The notes under the pieces were generated by a model. That model had not been told where the DNA came from and did not search any database. It was given only the letters and a program-made list of their open reading frames with translations. Source: Candidatus Poribacteria bacterium (lineage in GTDB: Bacteria > Poribacteria > WGA-4E > GCA-2687025). Taken from it: a DNA stretch of 6,751 nt. Below, piece by piece: positions 1-4,609 of the stretch. The DNA is taken from contig JAQBWJ010000125.1 in NCBI GenBank assembly GCA_027625215.1, forward strand, positions 1 to 6,751, given 5' to 3'. The translations under genes were made by a program, and so were the position numbers. The stretch's first letter is position 1, and the number at the start of each line of letters is the position of its first letter.

Positions 1-71
1 CGCCAGCTCCCGTCCGTTCGTTACGCTTCCGTCGCCGCTTCGATTCGAGGTGTAACGAACGGACGGTGGCG
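1..71. repeat. Structured palindromic element, copy E (cut by the window edge)
   Basis: A 15-bp perfect stem pairs 10-24 (CCGTCCGTTCGTTAC) with 52-66, around a 27-nt apical region. Outside it, CGCC at 1-4 pairs with GGCG at 68-71. This leaves five unpaired bases (AGCTC) on the left and one (T) on the right. That is the same layout as copies A, B and C (short outer helix, asymmetric internal loop, long inner helix), although the sequence is different. The downstream GCGAGCGAGCGGAC (about 88-101) is repeated at 712-725 next to copy D, which supports membership. The promoter-like boxes of the other copies are degenerate here (TAACGA, 15 bp, TTGTAA). The left arm and any gene further left lie outside the window. 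Confidence 0.55.
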
Positions 72-132
72 CGTTGTAACCCCTAGGGCGAGCGAGCGGA
101 CGCGGCTTCTCATCGGGCGCGACCAAATGAAA

Positions 133-158
133 ACCCCGCAGCGCGGATACTGCGGGGT
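133..158 (-). terminator. Rho-independent terminator of the 165-557 gene
   Basis: A 9-bp stem (133-141 with 150-158, ACCCCGCAG/CTGCGGGGT) has an 8-nt loop. Read on the minus strand it is followed by TTTTCATTT, and it begins seven bases past the stop codon of the small gene at 165-557. Position and U-rich tail fit an intrinsic terminator for that gene. Confidence 0.75.
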
Positions 159-164
159 CTCCGT

Positions 165-557
165 CTAGCCGATCTCGCGCGGCTTCGGGTCGAAGTCGGC
201 GATCCGCATCAACCACTCGAACTGCTGCTCGGTCAGTTGATCCCAATCGCGCGGGTTCTCCGCGTCGCGGAGTTGGGAGAGCCGACGATCCACGAAGTAG
301 ATTTTCCGCCCGATCACCAGCAGCGGCAGCATTCTCGGCCCGTTCGACGGCGTTGGGTCGGCGCTGTCGTCCGACTCCCGTCCAGATCCGGACGCTTCCG
401 GAAACTGCGCTACGATTCGTCGAATCAGCAAGTCCAGTTCGGACTGCCAGAGCGTGTATTCCGGCTCGCATCCGTTCCTCAAATCCGTCTCGGACGTGCC
501 GCAATGCTTGTCGAACTCCTGCCGAAGCCATGTCGCAAAGCGATGTCGCGTTGTCAT
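165..557 (-). CDS. Hypothetical protein, 130 aa
   Basis: I do not recognise this protein. The N-terminal half (about residues 1-55) is predicted-helical and charged, with single cysteines near residues 19 and 30. A low-complexity acidic/Ser-Pro linker follows (about 55-73). A compact C-terminal part (about 74-130) contains a hydrophobic strand (LPLLVIGRKIYFVDRRL) and an aromatic helix (EQQFEWLMRIADF). No signal peptide or membrane segment is visible. The ATG at 555-557 is the first in frame and no Shine-Dalgarno sequence precedes it. An intrinsic terminator follows directly, and structured element D lies upstream. Codon choice is GC-rich like its neighbours. Coding status is supported by length, a clear terminator and protein-like composition; function is unknown. 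Confidence 0.7.
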   Translation of the reverse strand: MTTRHRFATWLRQEFDKHCGTSETDLRNGCEPEYTLWQSELDLLIRRIVAQFPEASGSGRESDDSADPTPSNGPRMLPLLVIGRKIYFVDRRLSQLRDAENPRDWDQLTEQQFEWLMRIADFDPKPREIG

Positions 558-595
558 ATCGTCGCGTGAAGGTTAGACGGCTCGACTGCACCGCC

Positions 596-719
596 GAAGC
601 GATCGCTCGCTTCGCTTTTGAACCACCATCCGCAGTCAAGTCAGTCCAGCCACCATAGCCCCTTATATTCTTGCGCTGGACGGACTTGACCGGATGGTAT
701 ACTGGGAAGAAGCGAGCGA
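596..719. repeat. Structured palindromic element, copy D
   Basis: The inner hairpin has three stacked helices: CCATCCG 626-632 with 691-697, GTCAAGTC 635-642 with 683-690, and GTCCAGC 644-650 with 675-681. They total 22 bp, separated by a CA bulge and an A/G mismatch, around a 24-nt loop. An outer 11-bp arm pairs 603-613 (TCGCTCGCTTC) with 709-719. The left arm can instead fold locally: GAAGCGA 596-602 with TCGCTTC 607-613. The same upstream-or-downstream choice is seen in A, B and C. The GTCAA/TTGAC pair within the stem is shared with A, B and C. The copy separates the start of the 165-557 gene from the region to its right. Confidence 0.7.
677..703 (+). promoter_or_regulatory. Promoter-like boxes on the right arm of copy D
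   Basis: TGGACG (677-682) and TATACT (698-703) are separated by 15 bp and point right, away from the 165-557 gene. The identical 15-bp spacing recurs in copies A, B and C at the corresponding place. The -10 box is good, while the spacer is short for a standard sigma-70 promoter, so it may need an activator or be fortuitous. Initiation would fall near 710. Confidence 0.45.
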
Positions 720-823
720 GCGGACCTGTCGTCGTCTCGTGCCGCCGACAGGCGGCTACCTTGAAGGGCGGGCGGGGACAAGCCCGTCGGAAACCGAGAG
801 AGCCCTCGCGAGGGCTCTCTCGG
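710..823 (+). ncRNA. Candidate structured RNA downstream of copy D
   Basis: If the boxes at 677-703 work, a transcript would start with the right outer arm. It would then contain a GCCGCC-GACA-GGCGGC hairpin (741-756), the segment ACCTTGAAGGG followed by GGCGGGGACAAGCCCGTCGG (771-790), and end at the palindrome 794-823. The 757-790 stretch matches 1404-1434 beyond copy A in sequence and order (hairpin, ACCTTGA, GGGCGGGGA-AA). No open frame in either direction looks protein-like here. Transcription is inferred, not shown. Confidence 0.4.
794..823. terminator. Perfect 30-bp palindrome, likely bidirectional terminator
   Basis: The whole 30 bp from 794 to 823 is an exact palindrome (half site CCGAGAGAGCCCTCG). 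It would form a 13-bp stem with a minimal loop. On the minus strand it lies 13 bp past the stop of the micro-gene at 837 and is followed by GGTTTCC, a weak U tract. On the plus strand it closes the candidate RNA beyond copy D. A terminator is the simplest reading; a dimeric protein-binding site is also possible. Confidence 0.55.
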
Positions 824-836
824 CGCGCGCATCCGG

Positions 837-989
837 CTATCGCAGGCGGCGCTTCAAGCGACGGACGGAATCGCCCCGATCCCGCTTCGCCGCGCGATCC
901 AGAAATCGCACGACCCGATCCGGCTCCGCGTAGAACCGGCAACGGCAACGCGGGCAGACGACTTCGAGTCGCCTTGTCGAGCGGCTCAT
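837..989 (-). CDS. Micro-protein, 50 aa, Cys-rich N-terminus, translationally coupled
   Basis: A short frame of 50 codons starts at 987-989, where ATGA overlaps the TGA stop of the 986-1177 gene, the usual arrangement for translational coupling. The product begins MSRSTRRLEVVCPRCRCRFY. CPRC at residues 12-15 plus Cys17 suggests half of a zinc-ribbon or knuckle. The C-terminal two thirds is strongly basic and helical (RVVRFLDRAAKR, SVRRLKRRLR), as expected for a nucleic-acid-binding peptide. Only three cysteines are present, so a single protein would need another ligand or a dimer to hold zinc. The 30-bp palindrome follows the stop. Coding status rests on the overlap, the CxxC motif and the absence of stops; I know no specific family. 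Confidence 0.6.
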   Translation of the reverse strand: MSRSTRRLEVVCPRCRCRFYAEPDRVVRFLDRAAKRDRGDSVRRLKRRLR

Positions 990-1177
990 ATCTCGAGCTC
1001 CCACCCGACATTGTGGCGGTTGAGATAGTCGTCGACGACTTCGATCTCCGCGGTCTCCCGCTCGACCCCCGACGCGACCGCCTGCTCGATCTCCTCGACC
1101 AGATCGACCCGCAGCGCATCGCGGATGCGCGTGATACAGTCGGCGTTCAGGTCATGGAGGTAGACCCGATAGTTCAT
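986..1177 (-). CDS. Hypothetical protein, 63 aa
   Basis: A small acidic protein that I do not recognise. It opens with a beta-like segment (MNYRVYLHDLNAD), then an amphipathic helix (ITRIRDALRVDLVEEIEQAVASGV), then an acidic C-terminal part ending in GWELEI. One Cys is at residue 14. No signal peptide or membrane segment is visible. The ATG at 1175-1177 lacks a Shine-Dalgarno sequence, like the other minus-strand genes here. It shares ATGA with the downstream micro-gene, so the two are likely co-expressed. Element A lies 22 bp upstream. The leader sequence just before its ATG (TTCACCGAGACATCATGA) resembles that of the 165-557 gene (TTCACGCGACGATATGA). Confidence 0.65.
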   Translation of the reverse strand: MNYRVYLHDLNADCITRIRDALRVDLVEEIEQAVASGVERETAEIEVVDDYLNRHNVGWELEI

Positions 1178-1198
1178 GATGTCTCGGTGAACTTAACC

Positions 1199-1343
1199 CG
1201 GCGAGGCGACCTTGAACGTCTCCGCGACGCTCCTCGCCGTGCGCGCGACAGCCGTCGGAGTCCTCGTCCCGTCAAGGAGGAGTCCGCAGGAAGGCTCCTT
1301 GACGGGATGAGGTGACGGCTATCATAGGAGAGCGCGAGGAGCG
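1199..1343. repeat. Structured palindromic element, copy A
   Basis: The inner hairpin has GCCGTC 1251-1256 paired with GACGGC 1314-1319, an asymmetric loop GGAGTC (1257-1262) opposite GT (1312-1313), and a 17-bp helix pairing 1263-1279 with 1295-1311 (one G-U pair). A GAGT/AAG-type purine loop caps it. The outer arm pairs CGCTCCTCGC 1228-1237 with GCGAGGAGCG 1334-1343. The left arm can instead pair upstream: CGGCGAGG 1199-1206 with CCTCGCCG 1232-1239. Compared with B and C, the helices differ by compensating changes (for example CCC/GGG here against GGG/CCC in C) while the loops are identical. Confidence 0.8.
1299..1325 (+). promoter_or_regulatory. Promoter-like boxes on the right arm of copy A
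   Basis: TTGACG (1299-1304) is followed after 15 bp by TATCAT (1320-1325), pointing right, away from the 986-1177 gene. TTGAC lies within the paired stem yet stays constant in A, B and C while neighbouring pairs covary. That suggests selection on the bases themselves as a -35 box or protein site. The 15-bp spacing is shorter than the usual 17. Confidence 0.5.
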
Positions 1344-1520
1344 GCCTCGTTTCCGACGGGCTTTGGGATACGATCCCTCGAATCCGCGGTCGCCGAAGGC
1401 GACGACCTTGAGGGGGTGGGCGGGGAAACCGTCGCACCTCAACCTGAAGCCGCCAACGGTGGCGACCGACGCGGGCGCGCACCGGAAGAGGGCCTGTTCA
1501 GACCCTGTACCCTTGAGGGT
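1332..1520 (+). ncRNA. Candidate structured RNA downstream of copy A
   Basis: This stretch has no convincing reading frame. It contains ordered hairpins: GGGAT/ATCCC (1365-1369 with 1373-1377), the linker TCGAATCCG (1378-1386), GTCGCC/GGCGAC (1389-1394 with 1398-1403), a TTGAG...CTCAA hairpin containing the GGCGGGGAAACCGTCG motif (1419-1434), then CGGAAGAGGGCC (1483-1494) and ACCCTTGAGGGT (1509-1520). The hairpin-linker-hairpin order is shared with B and C, the GGCGGGGA segment with D, and the CGGAAGAGGGCC 12-mer with B. Strand and end points are inferred. The IS110 element begins just to the right. Confidence 0.4.
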
Positions 1521-1619
1521 GTGATGGATGCGCTGCCGAAGGTGGCTGTTGTTCGATTGTACCTCTACAGCGTAGCCTGTCGCTTGAAAGCATCTCGGCC
1601 GCCTAACCGGGAGCGCCTT

Positions 1620-1768
1620 GCAGACCCAGAGCCGTCGAGCTCCGGGAGAGGACCCGTGCCTCGGTTGGGCGACCGCGTTGCACGCCCAGTGGGGAGTTGC
1701 GCTACGAGCGCCAGTACAGGGTCGGCGATGCACCGCGGTGGGTCGAGATTCCAACTCCCACAAGGAGG
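1620..1768 (+). ncRNA. Candidate IS110 bridge RNA region
   Basis: The non-coding left end before the transposase folds into several hairpins: CGGG/CCCG (1643-1646 with 1653-1656), TGGGCG/CGCCCA (1666-1671 with 1683-1688), and a long-range helix GGGAGTTG/CAACTCCC (1692-1699 with 1752-1759) enclosing GCGC/GCGC (1699-1702 with 1708-1711). IS110-group elements are known to encode a bridge RNA with target- and donor-binding loops in this location. The position and folds fit, but I have not identified guide loops because the insertion boundaries are unknown. Confidence 0.45.
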
Positions 1769-1774
1769 CGCATG

Positions 1775-3043
1775 ATGCAGAACGAATACACGATCTTTCT
1801 GGGCATCGACTGGGCGACAGAGGCGCACCAGGTGTGCGCTCTGGACGCCAGGCGCGATGTTCTCGCCGAGCGATCGGTGCAACACACAGGCAATTCCGTC
1901 AACGAATTCCTCGATTGGCTCACCCGCCTTTCGGATGAGGACCCCAATCGGGTCGCGGTGGCGATCGAGATACCACGTGGCGCACTCGTCGAGAGCCTCG
2001 TCGAGCGCGGCTTCCACGTCTTCGCCATCAACCCCAAGCAGCTGGATCGGTTTCGTGATCGGCATACGGTCGCCGGCGCCAAGGACGATCGCAAGGACGC
2101 CTTCGTGCTCGCCGACTCCGTACGCACCGATCGTCCGTGCTTCCGCCGGGTCCACATGGATGATCCGGTCATCATCCAACTCCGCGAAGTCTCGCGAGCC
2201 GAGGATGACCTTCGCGAGGAGATCAACCGGCTGACCAATCGGCTCCGCGAGCAAGTCCATCGCTGTTTTCCTTCGCTGCTTCGATTGTGTCCTGCCGCGA
2301 ACGAATCCTGGTTCTGGTCGCTGCTGGAAGTCGCCCCATCACCCGCCGTCGGCGCGAAGTTGACGCCCAAGCGCGTCGAAACGCTGCTTCGCAAGCATCG
2401 CATCACCCGTCTCCAAACCGAAGACGTCGTCGCCGCTCTGCGTGAGCAACCCGTCTTCGTGGCTCCGGGGACAGTGGAAGCGGCAAGCGCTCACTTGGCG
2501 CTGCTGATCCCGCGGCTGCGTCTGACGCGCGAGCAACGCGCCCAATGCGCACGGCGCATCGAGTCGCTGCTCAAACAACTCGTCGCGCAGGAGACGACAC
2601 CGGGGCAGCAGAGCGAGCATCGCGACGTCCAAATCCTCCGCTCCCTGCCCGGTGTCGGTCGGATCGTCGCCGCCACGATGCTCGCCGAGGCGTCGCAGCC
2701 TCTTGACCAGAGAGATTACCACGCCTTGCGCACCCTCGCAGGTACCGCACCGATCACGCGCCGCAGCGGCAAACGATGTGTCGTCATCATGCGCTATGCC
2801 TGCAACGCTCGTCTGCGCAACGCGGTCTATCATTGGGCGCGCGTCGCCACCCAACGGGATGCCTACGCGCGTCAGCTCTACGCCGGACTGCGAGCCCGCG
2901 GACATACGCATGGTCGCGCCCTTCGACAGGTTGCCGACCGCCTTCTCGCCGTCCTCGTGGCGATGCTGAAAACCGGAACCCTCTACGACCCTCAACGCGT
3001 GAGCCGGCAAACCACCGACTCACAAACCGAGTCCGCCGCATGA
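1775..3043 (+). CDS. IS110-family transposase (RNA-guided DEDD recombinase), 422 aa
   Basis: This is the recombinase that moves the IS, acting on DNA with a bridge RNA guide. The N-terminal RuvC-like DEDD domain shows GIDWA with Asp12, AIEIPRG with Glu65, and KDDRKDAFVLAD with Asp105 and Asp108. A helical, arginine-rich middle part (about 130-280) follows. A helix-hairpin-helix-like segment (LRSLPGVGRIVAATMLAEA, about 288-306) leads into the Transposase_20 domain, with LAGTAPITRRSGKR carrying the expected catalytic Ser331. Length is typical and no frameshift or stop interrupts it, so it appears intact. AAGGAGG at 1762-1768 lies six bases before the ATG at 1775; the adjacent ATG at 1772 would be only three bases away, so 1775 is preferred. 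It is one of the few genes here with a strong Shine-Dalgarno sequence, unlike the array it interrupts. Confidence 0.95.
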   Translation: MQNEYTIFLGIDWATEAHQVCALDARRDVLAERSVQHTGNSVNEFLDWLTRLSDEDPNRVAVAIEIPRGALVESLVERGFHVFAINPKQLDRFRDRHTVAGAKDDRKDAFVLADSVRTDRPCFRRVHMDDPVIIQLREVSRAEDDLREEINRLTNRLREQVHRCFPSLLRLCPAANESWFWSLLEVAPSPAVGAKLTPKRVETLLRKHRITRLQTEDVVAALREQPVFVAPGTVEAASAHLALLIPRLRLTREQRAQCARRIESLLKQLVAQETTPGQQSEHRDVQILRSLPGVGRIVAATMLAEASQPLDQRDYHALRTLAGTAPITRRSGKRCVVIMRYACNARLRNAVYHWARVATQRDAYARQLYAGLRARGHTHGRALRQVADRLLAVLVAMLKTGTLYDPQRVSRQTTDSQTESAA

Positions 3044-3060
3044 AGAATTTCAATTTCCCC

Positions 3061-3066
3061 TTGACA
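3061..3066 (+). promoter_or_regulatory. Outward TTGACA at the right end of the IS
   Basis: A consensus -35 hexamer TTGACA lies 18 bp past the transposase stop and points right. In characterised IS110 elements, joining of the right and left ends in the circular form builds a promoter for the bridge RNA from a right-end -35 and a left-end -10. The hexamer and its position fit that model. The matching -10 was not identified. Confidence 0.4.
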
Positions 3067-3099
3067 AATGGTGGGGAGTCCTCTCCCGGCGTTGGCGAC

Positions 3100-3426
3100 T
3101 CAATAATCGCTCGGATACAGAAAGGTGATCCCGTCGCCGTCCAGAATCACCCAGTATTTCCTGCGCAGCACGCGAAGCAGTCGGTAGCGCGTATCCTCCG
3201 GATCGGAGCGCCGAAGCGCCTTCAGCCCTTCCGACACGAGCCGATCCCGCTCCGTCGCGTCCTTGAACGCCTCGAACAGATGCGCCGTGAAGCAGACCTG
3301 GACGAACTTGCCGCCCTTGTAGCCGACGAGTCCCGTCGGAACGAGGACGCCGTCCGCGATCGCCTGCTCGCGCGTGTATTCGACGATGACGGGCATGTCG
3401 TCGTCGGAATGAGGTTCTTTCGTCAT
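3100..3426 (-). CDS. Hypothetical protein, 108 aa, N-terminus resembles DUF6573-type proteins
   Basis: A small protein with an acidic start and a segment VIVEYTREQAIADGVLV (residues 13-29). From memory this resembles the conserved opening of the DUF6573 family, small accessory proteins of unknown function common on plasmids and phages. The middle is a mixed helix region (FTAHLFEAFKDATERDRLVSEGLKALRR). The end is beta-like (RKYWVILDGDGITFLYPSDY). No signal or membrane segment is visible. The ATG at 3424-3426 has no Shine-Dalgarno sequence. It follows the 3526-3873 gene on the same strand after about 100 bp holding a hairpin. No complete structured element precedes it. GGGAG-AGGA-CTCCC just past its stop (minus strand, 3072-3085) may terminate it or belong to the IS end. 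Confidence 0.7.
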   Translation of the reverse strand: MTKEPHSDDDMPVIVEYTREQAIADGVLVPTGLVGYKGGKFVQVCFTAHLFEAFKDATERDRLVSEGLKALRRSDPEDTRYRLLRVLRRKYWVILDGDGITFLYPSDY

Positions 3427-3482
3427 GGCGTTGAATGAGATGGCTTCATGACCCGTTGAATATCCTCTCGCGACCTCGGAAC

Positions 3483-3514
3483 GGCGGGGAGAACCCGCGT
3501 CGGTCCTCCCCGCC
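3483..3514. terminator. Hairpin between the 3526 and 3426 genes; possible remnant of a structured element
   Basis: GGCGGGGAG (3483-3491) pairs perfectly with CTCCCCGCC (3506-3514). It lies 11 bp past the stop of the 3526-3873 gene on the minus strand, so it may act as a terminator, although no U-tract follows. The plus strand reads GGCGGGGAGAACCCGCGTCGG from 3483, nearly the same as 771-790 beyond copy D and 1419-1434 beyond copy A. It could therefore be the tail of a decayed element whose core has been lost. Confidence 0.45.
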
Positions 3515-3525
3515 TCCCGCGTCCG

Positions 3526-3873
3526 CTAAGGGATCGGCTCCTCCGCATAGGACATCACCAGCGCCGTACCGTAGGAGACGACGCGTATCGCGTCCAACAC
3601 GCAGACGCCCTTTTCGAGCGTCTTGCGCCCCTCGGCGTCCTCTCGGACCAGTCGTCGAAGCGACAGATTCAGGAGATACAGGACGCCGCTCCGCCCGAAC
3701 CGCTCGCCGACGGCACGGCTGACGTAGACATCGGCGACCCCACCGACGTCGTCCTTTGCCTTGGCGATGCGGAGCAGCTTCCCGTCCGCATGCGCCTGTC
3801 GGAGCGACTCTTCCGGCAGCGGCGGATCGAACTTGGCTCCGTTGGGTAACGGCTGCGGATGCTCATTGGTCAT
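3526..3873 (-). CDS. Hypothetical protein, 115 aa
   Basis: I do not recognise this protein. It starts with a proline-rich, probably flexible stretch (PQPLPNGAKFDPPLPEES, about residues 6-23). An Ala/Lys/Asp segment and a hydrophobic core follow (VADVYVSRAVGERFGRSGVLYLLNLSLRRLV, about 46-76). It ends with alternating hydrophobic residues (CVLDAIRVVSYGTALVMSYAEEP) that suggest beta strands rather than a membrane helix. The frame is open further upstream, but the ATG at 3871-3873 is chosen because the upstream part overlaps the repeated element B, conserved with copy C as non-coding DNA. No Shine-Dalgarno sequence is seen. Element B begins 27 bp upstream. Confidence 0.65.
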   Translation of the reverse strand: MTNEHPQPLPNGAKFDPPLPEESLRQAHADGKLLRIAKAKDDVGGVADVYVSRAVGERFGRSGVLYLLNLSLRRLVREDAEGRKTLEKGVCVLDAIRVVSYGTALVMSYAEEPIP

Positions 3874-3900
3874 GAAGACGATGGATAGAATCTTGACCGC

Positions 3901-4062
3901 GGCGAGTCGACCGTTTCCATCGAGAGATATATGTCTCTGCGATGTTCTCGCCGGAGACGGTTCAGCCGCCGGAGTCCTCGCCGGGTCAAGGTGGAGTTCC
4001 CGACGGGAAGCACCTTGACGCGGTGAGGTGGCGGCTACAATGAGAAATGCCGAGAACATCGC
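3901..4062. repeat. Structured palindromic element, copy B
   Basis: The outer 12-bp perfect arms GCGATGTTCTCG (3939-3950) and CGAGAACATCGC (4051-4062) enclose 100 bp. Inside, GCCGCC 3965-3970 pairs with GGCGGC 4030-4035. The loop GGAGTC (3971-3976) lies opposite GT (4028-4029). A 17-bp helix pairs 3977-3993 with 4011-4027 (one mismatch, one G-U). The tip is GAGT-TCCC-GAC-GGGA-AG. The left arm can instead pair CTCGCC 3947-3952 with GGCGAG 3901-3906. The leader GGCGAG-CGACCGTTTCCATCG is shared with copy C. Confidence 0.8.
4015..4041 (+). promoter_or_regulatory. Promoter-like boxes on the right arm of copy B
   Basis: TTGACG (4015-4020) and TACAAT (4036-4041) are separated by 15 bp, oriented rightward. 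Both boxes are close to the sigma-70 consensus. Initiation would fall near 4047, just before the right outer arm. Confidence 0.5.
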
Positions 4063-4194
4063 ACATCGAGTCGCCGCCCGGCGTGGATCGCGCGATGTCC
4101 GACGCGCCCGTCGGACTCCGATCCGAAGCCCTTGACGCTCGCGTCGGGGGCAACCGCCGTCGCCCCCGACGGAAGAGGGCCGCCGCCGACCCTC
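4047..4194 (+). ncRNA. Candidate structured RNA downstream of copy B
   Basis: After the right arm come the hairpin TCCGAC-6 nt-GTCGGA (4098-4115), the linker CTCCGATCCGAAGCCC, and a two-part hairpin (GCCC 4128-4131 with GGGC 4148-4151; GACGC 4134-4138 with GCGTC 4141-4145). CAACCGCC, CGGAAGAGGGCC (4170-4181) and a GAGGG/CCCTC hairpin (4175-4179 with 4190-4194) follow. Copy C has the same first hairpin and linker, followed by a different but equally well-paired helix. The rightward frame from ATG 4047 reads as Arg/Pro/Ala-rich shadow sequence and is not accepted as a gene. Confidence 0.4.
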
Positions 4195-4245
4195 CCCCGA
4201 CGTTGACGTCACGCAACCATCGACACGTGTCGATTCGTCATGCCG

Positions 4246-4590
4246 CTAGGCGGGTTCCAGCGTAACCATTACGCCCGCAACGCCAACCGCGATCTCGATA
4301 TACTGCGAATCGTTCCCCGGAATCCGTCGGATCCACTGGTCGCGGTAGCCACCCACATCGAACTTGTGCAACGCGGGCAGTCCGTCGCGGATCAGCGATT
4401 CGATCTCCTCGTCGGAATCTGTGTTCAGAAGGTCGCGATGCACGCGAATGGGAATGCGGCGATCATCGACCGACAGCAGGGACCCGACGATGACAAGCCC
4501 GTCGAGATCGTCCATCCACCGATCGCGTGGTAGAAACGCGAAGCGCGAGTCGTCTCCCTTGGACACTGCGTGCTGTTGTTCGTCGTTCAT
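4246..4590 (-). CDS. Hypothetical protein, 114 aa
   Basis: I do not recognise this protein. It has an acidic/polar N-terminus, then alternating beta and helix segments: DDLDGLVIVGSLLSVDDRRIPIRVH (about 27-51), LNTDSDEEIESLIRDGLPALHKFDVGGYRDQWIRRI (about 54-89), and a terminal beta-rich part (SQYIEIAVGVAGVMVTLEPA). No signal peptide or transmembrane helix is convincing. The frame is open to an earlier ATG at 4629, but that part is the repeated leader shared with copy B, so the ATG at 4588-4590 is preferred. No Shine-Dalgarno sequence is seen. It is the first gene of the minus-strand array counted from the integrase side, and element C precedes it. Confidence 0.65.
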   Translation of the reverse strand: MNDEQQHAVSKGDDSRFAFLPRDRWMDDLDGLVIVGSLLSVDDRRIPIRVHRDLLNTDSDEEIESLIRDGLPALHKFDVGGYRDQWIRRIPGNDSQYIEIAVGVAGVMVTLEPA

Positions 4591-4609
4591 AGGAAATCCA
4601 TTCGACAAC

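Larger units (their letters stand above)
1530..3085 (+). mobile_element. IS110-family insertion sequence (ends approximate)
   Basis: A single full-length DEDD transposase is flanked by about 240 bp of structured non-coding DNA on its left and a short right end. This is the layout of IS110-group elements, whose long left end encodes a bridge RNA. The family lacks terminal inverted repeats, so the ends cannot be read directly. I place the left end after the last hairpin of the copy A downstream region (1520) and the right end before the stop of the 3100-3426 gene. The element sits between two minus-strand units and interrupts neither recognised gene. Confidence 0.7.

Noticed and set aside
671..1315. 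Long rightward open frame of 214 codons
   Set aside because: It is Arg/Pro/Asp-rich and antisense to the 986-1177 and 837-989 genes and to element A; the composition is typical of a shadow frame in GC-rich DNA.
1697..1774. Longer transposase start (26 extra residues)
   Set aside because: The extra part overlaps the structured left end, has no ribosome site, and AAGGAGG sits ideally before the ATG at 1775.
3990..3999. GGTGGAGTT shared with the 3' end of tRNA-Ala (6577-6585) as an attachment-site copy
   Set aside because: Only nine bases match, within a helix and loop whose sequence is explained by the element family; copies A and C do not keep it.
4047..4265. Rightward frames starting ATGCCGAGAACATC in copies B (4047) and C (4757), possibly leaderless genes five bases after a -10 box
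   Set aside because: The shared MPRTS start and a later SEAL stretch follow from nucleotide similarity; differences are not concentrated at third positions, and copies A and D have no ATG at the matching place.
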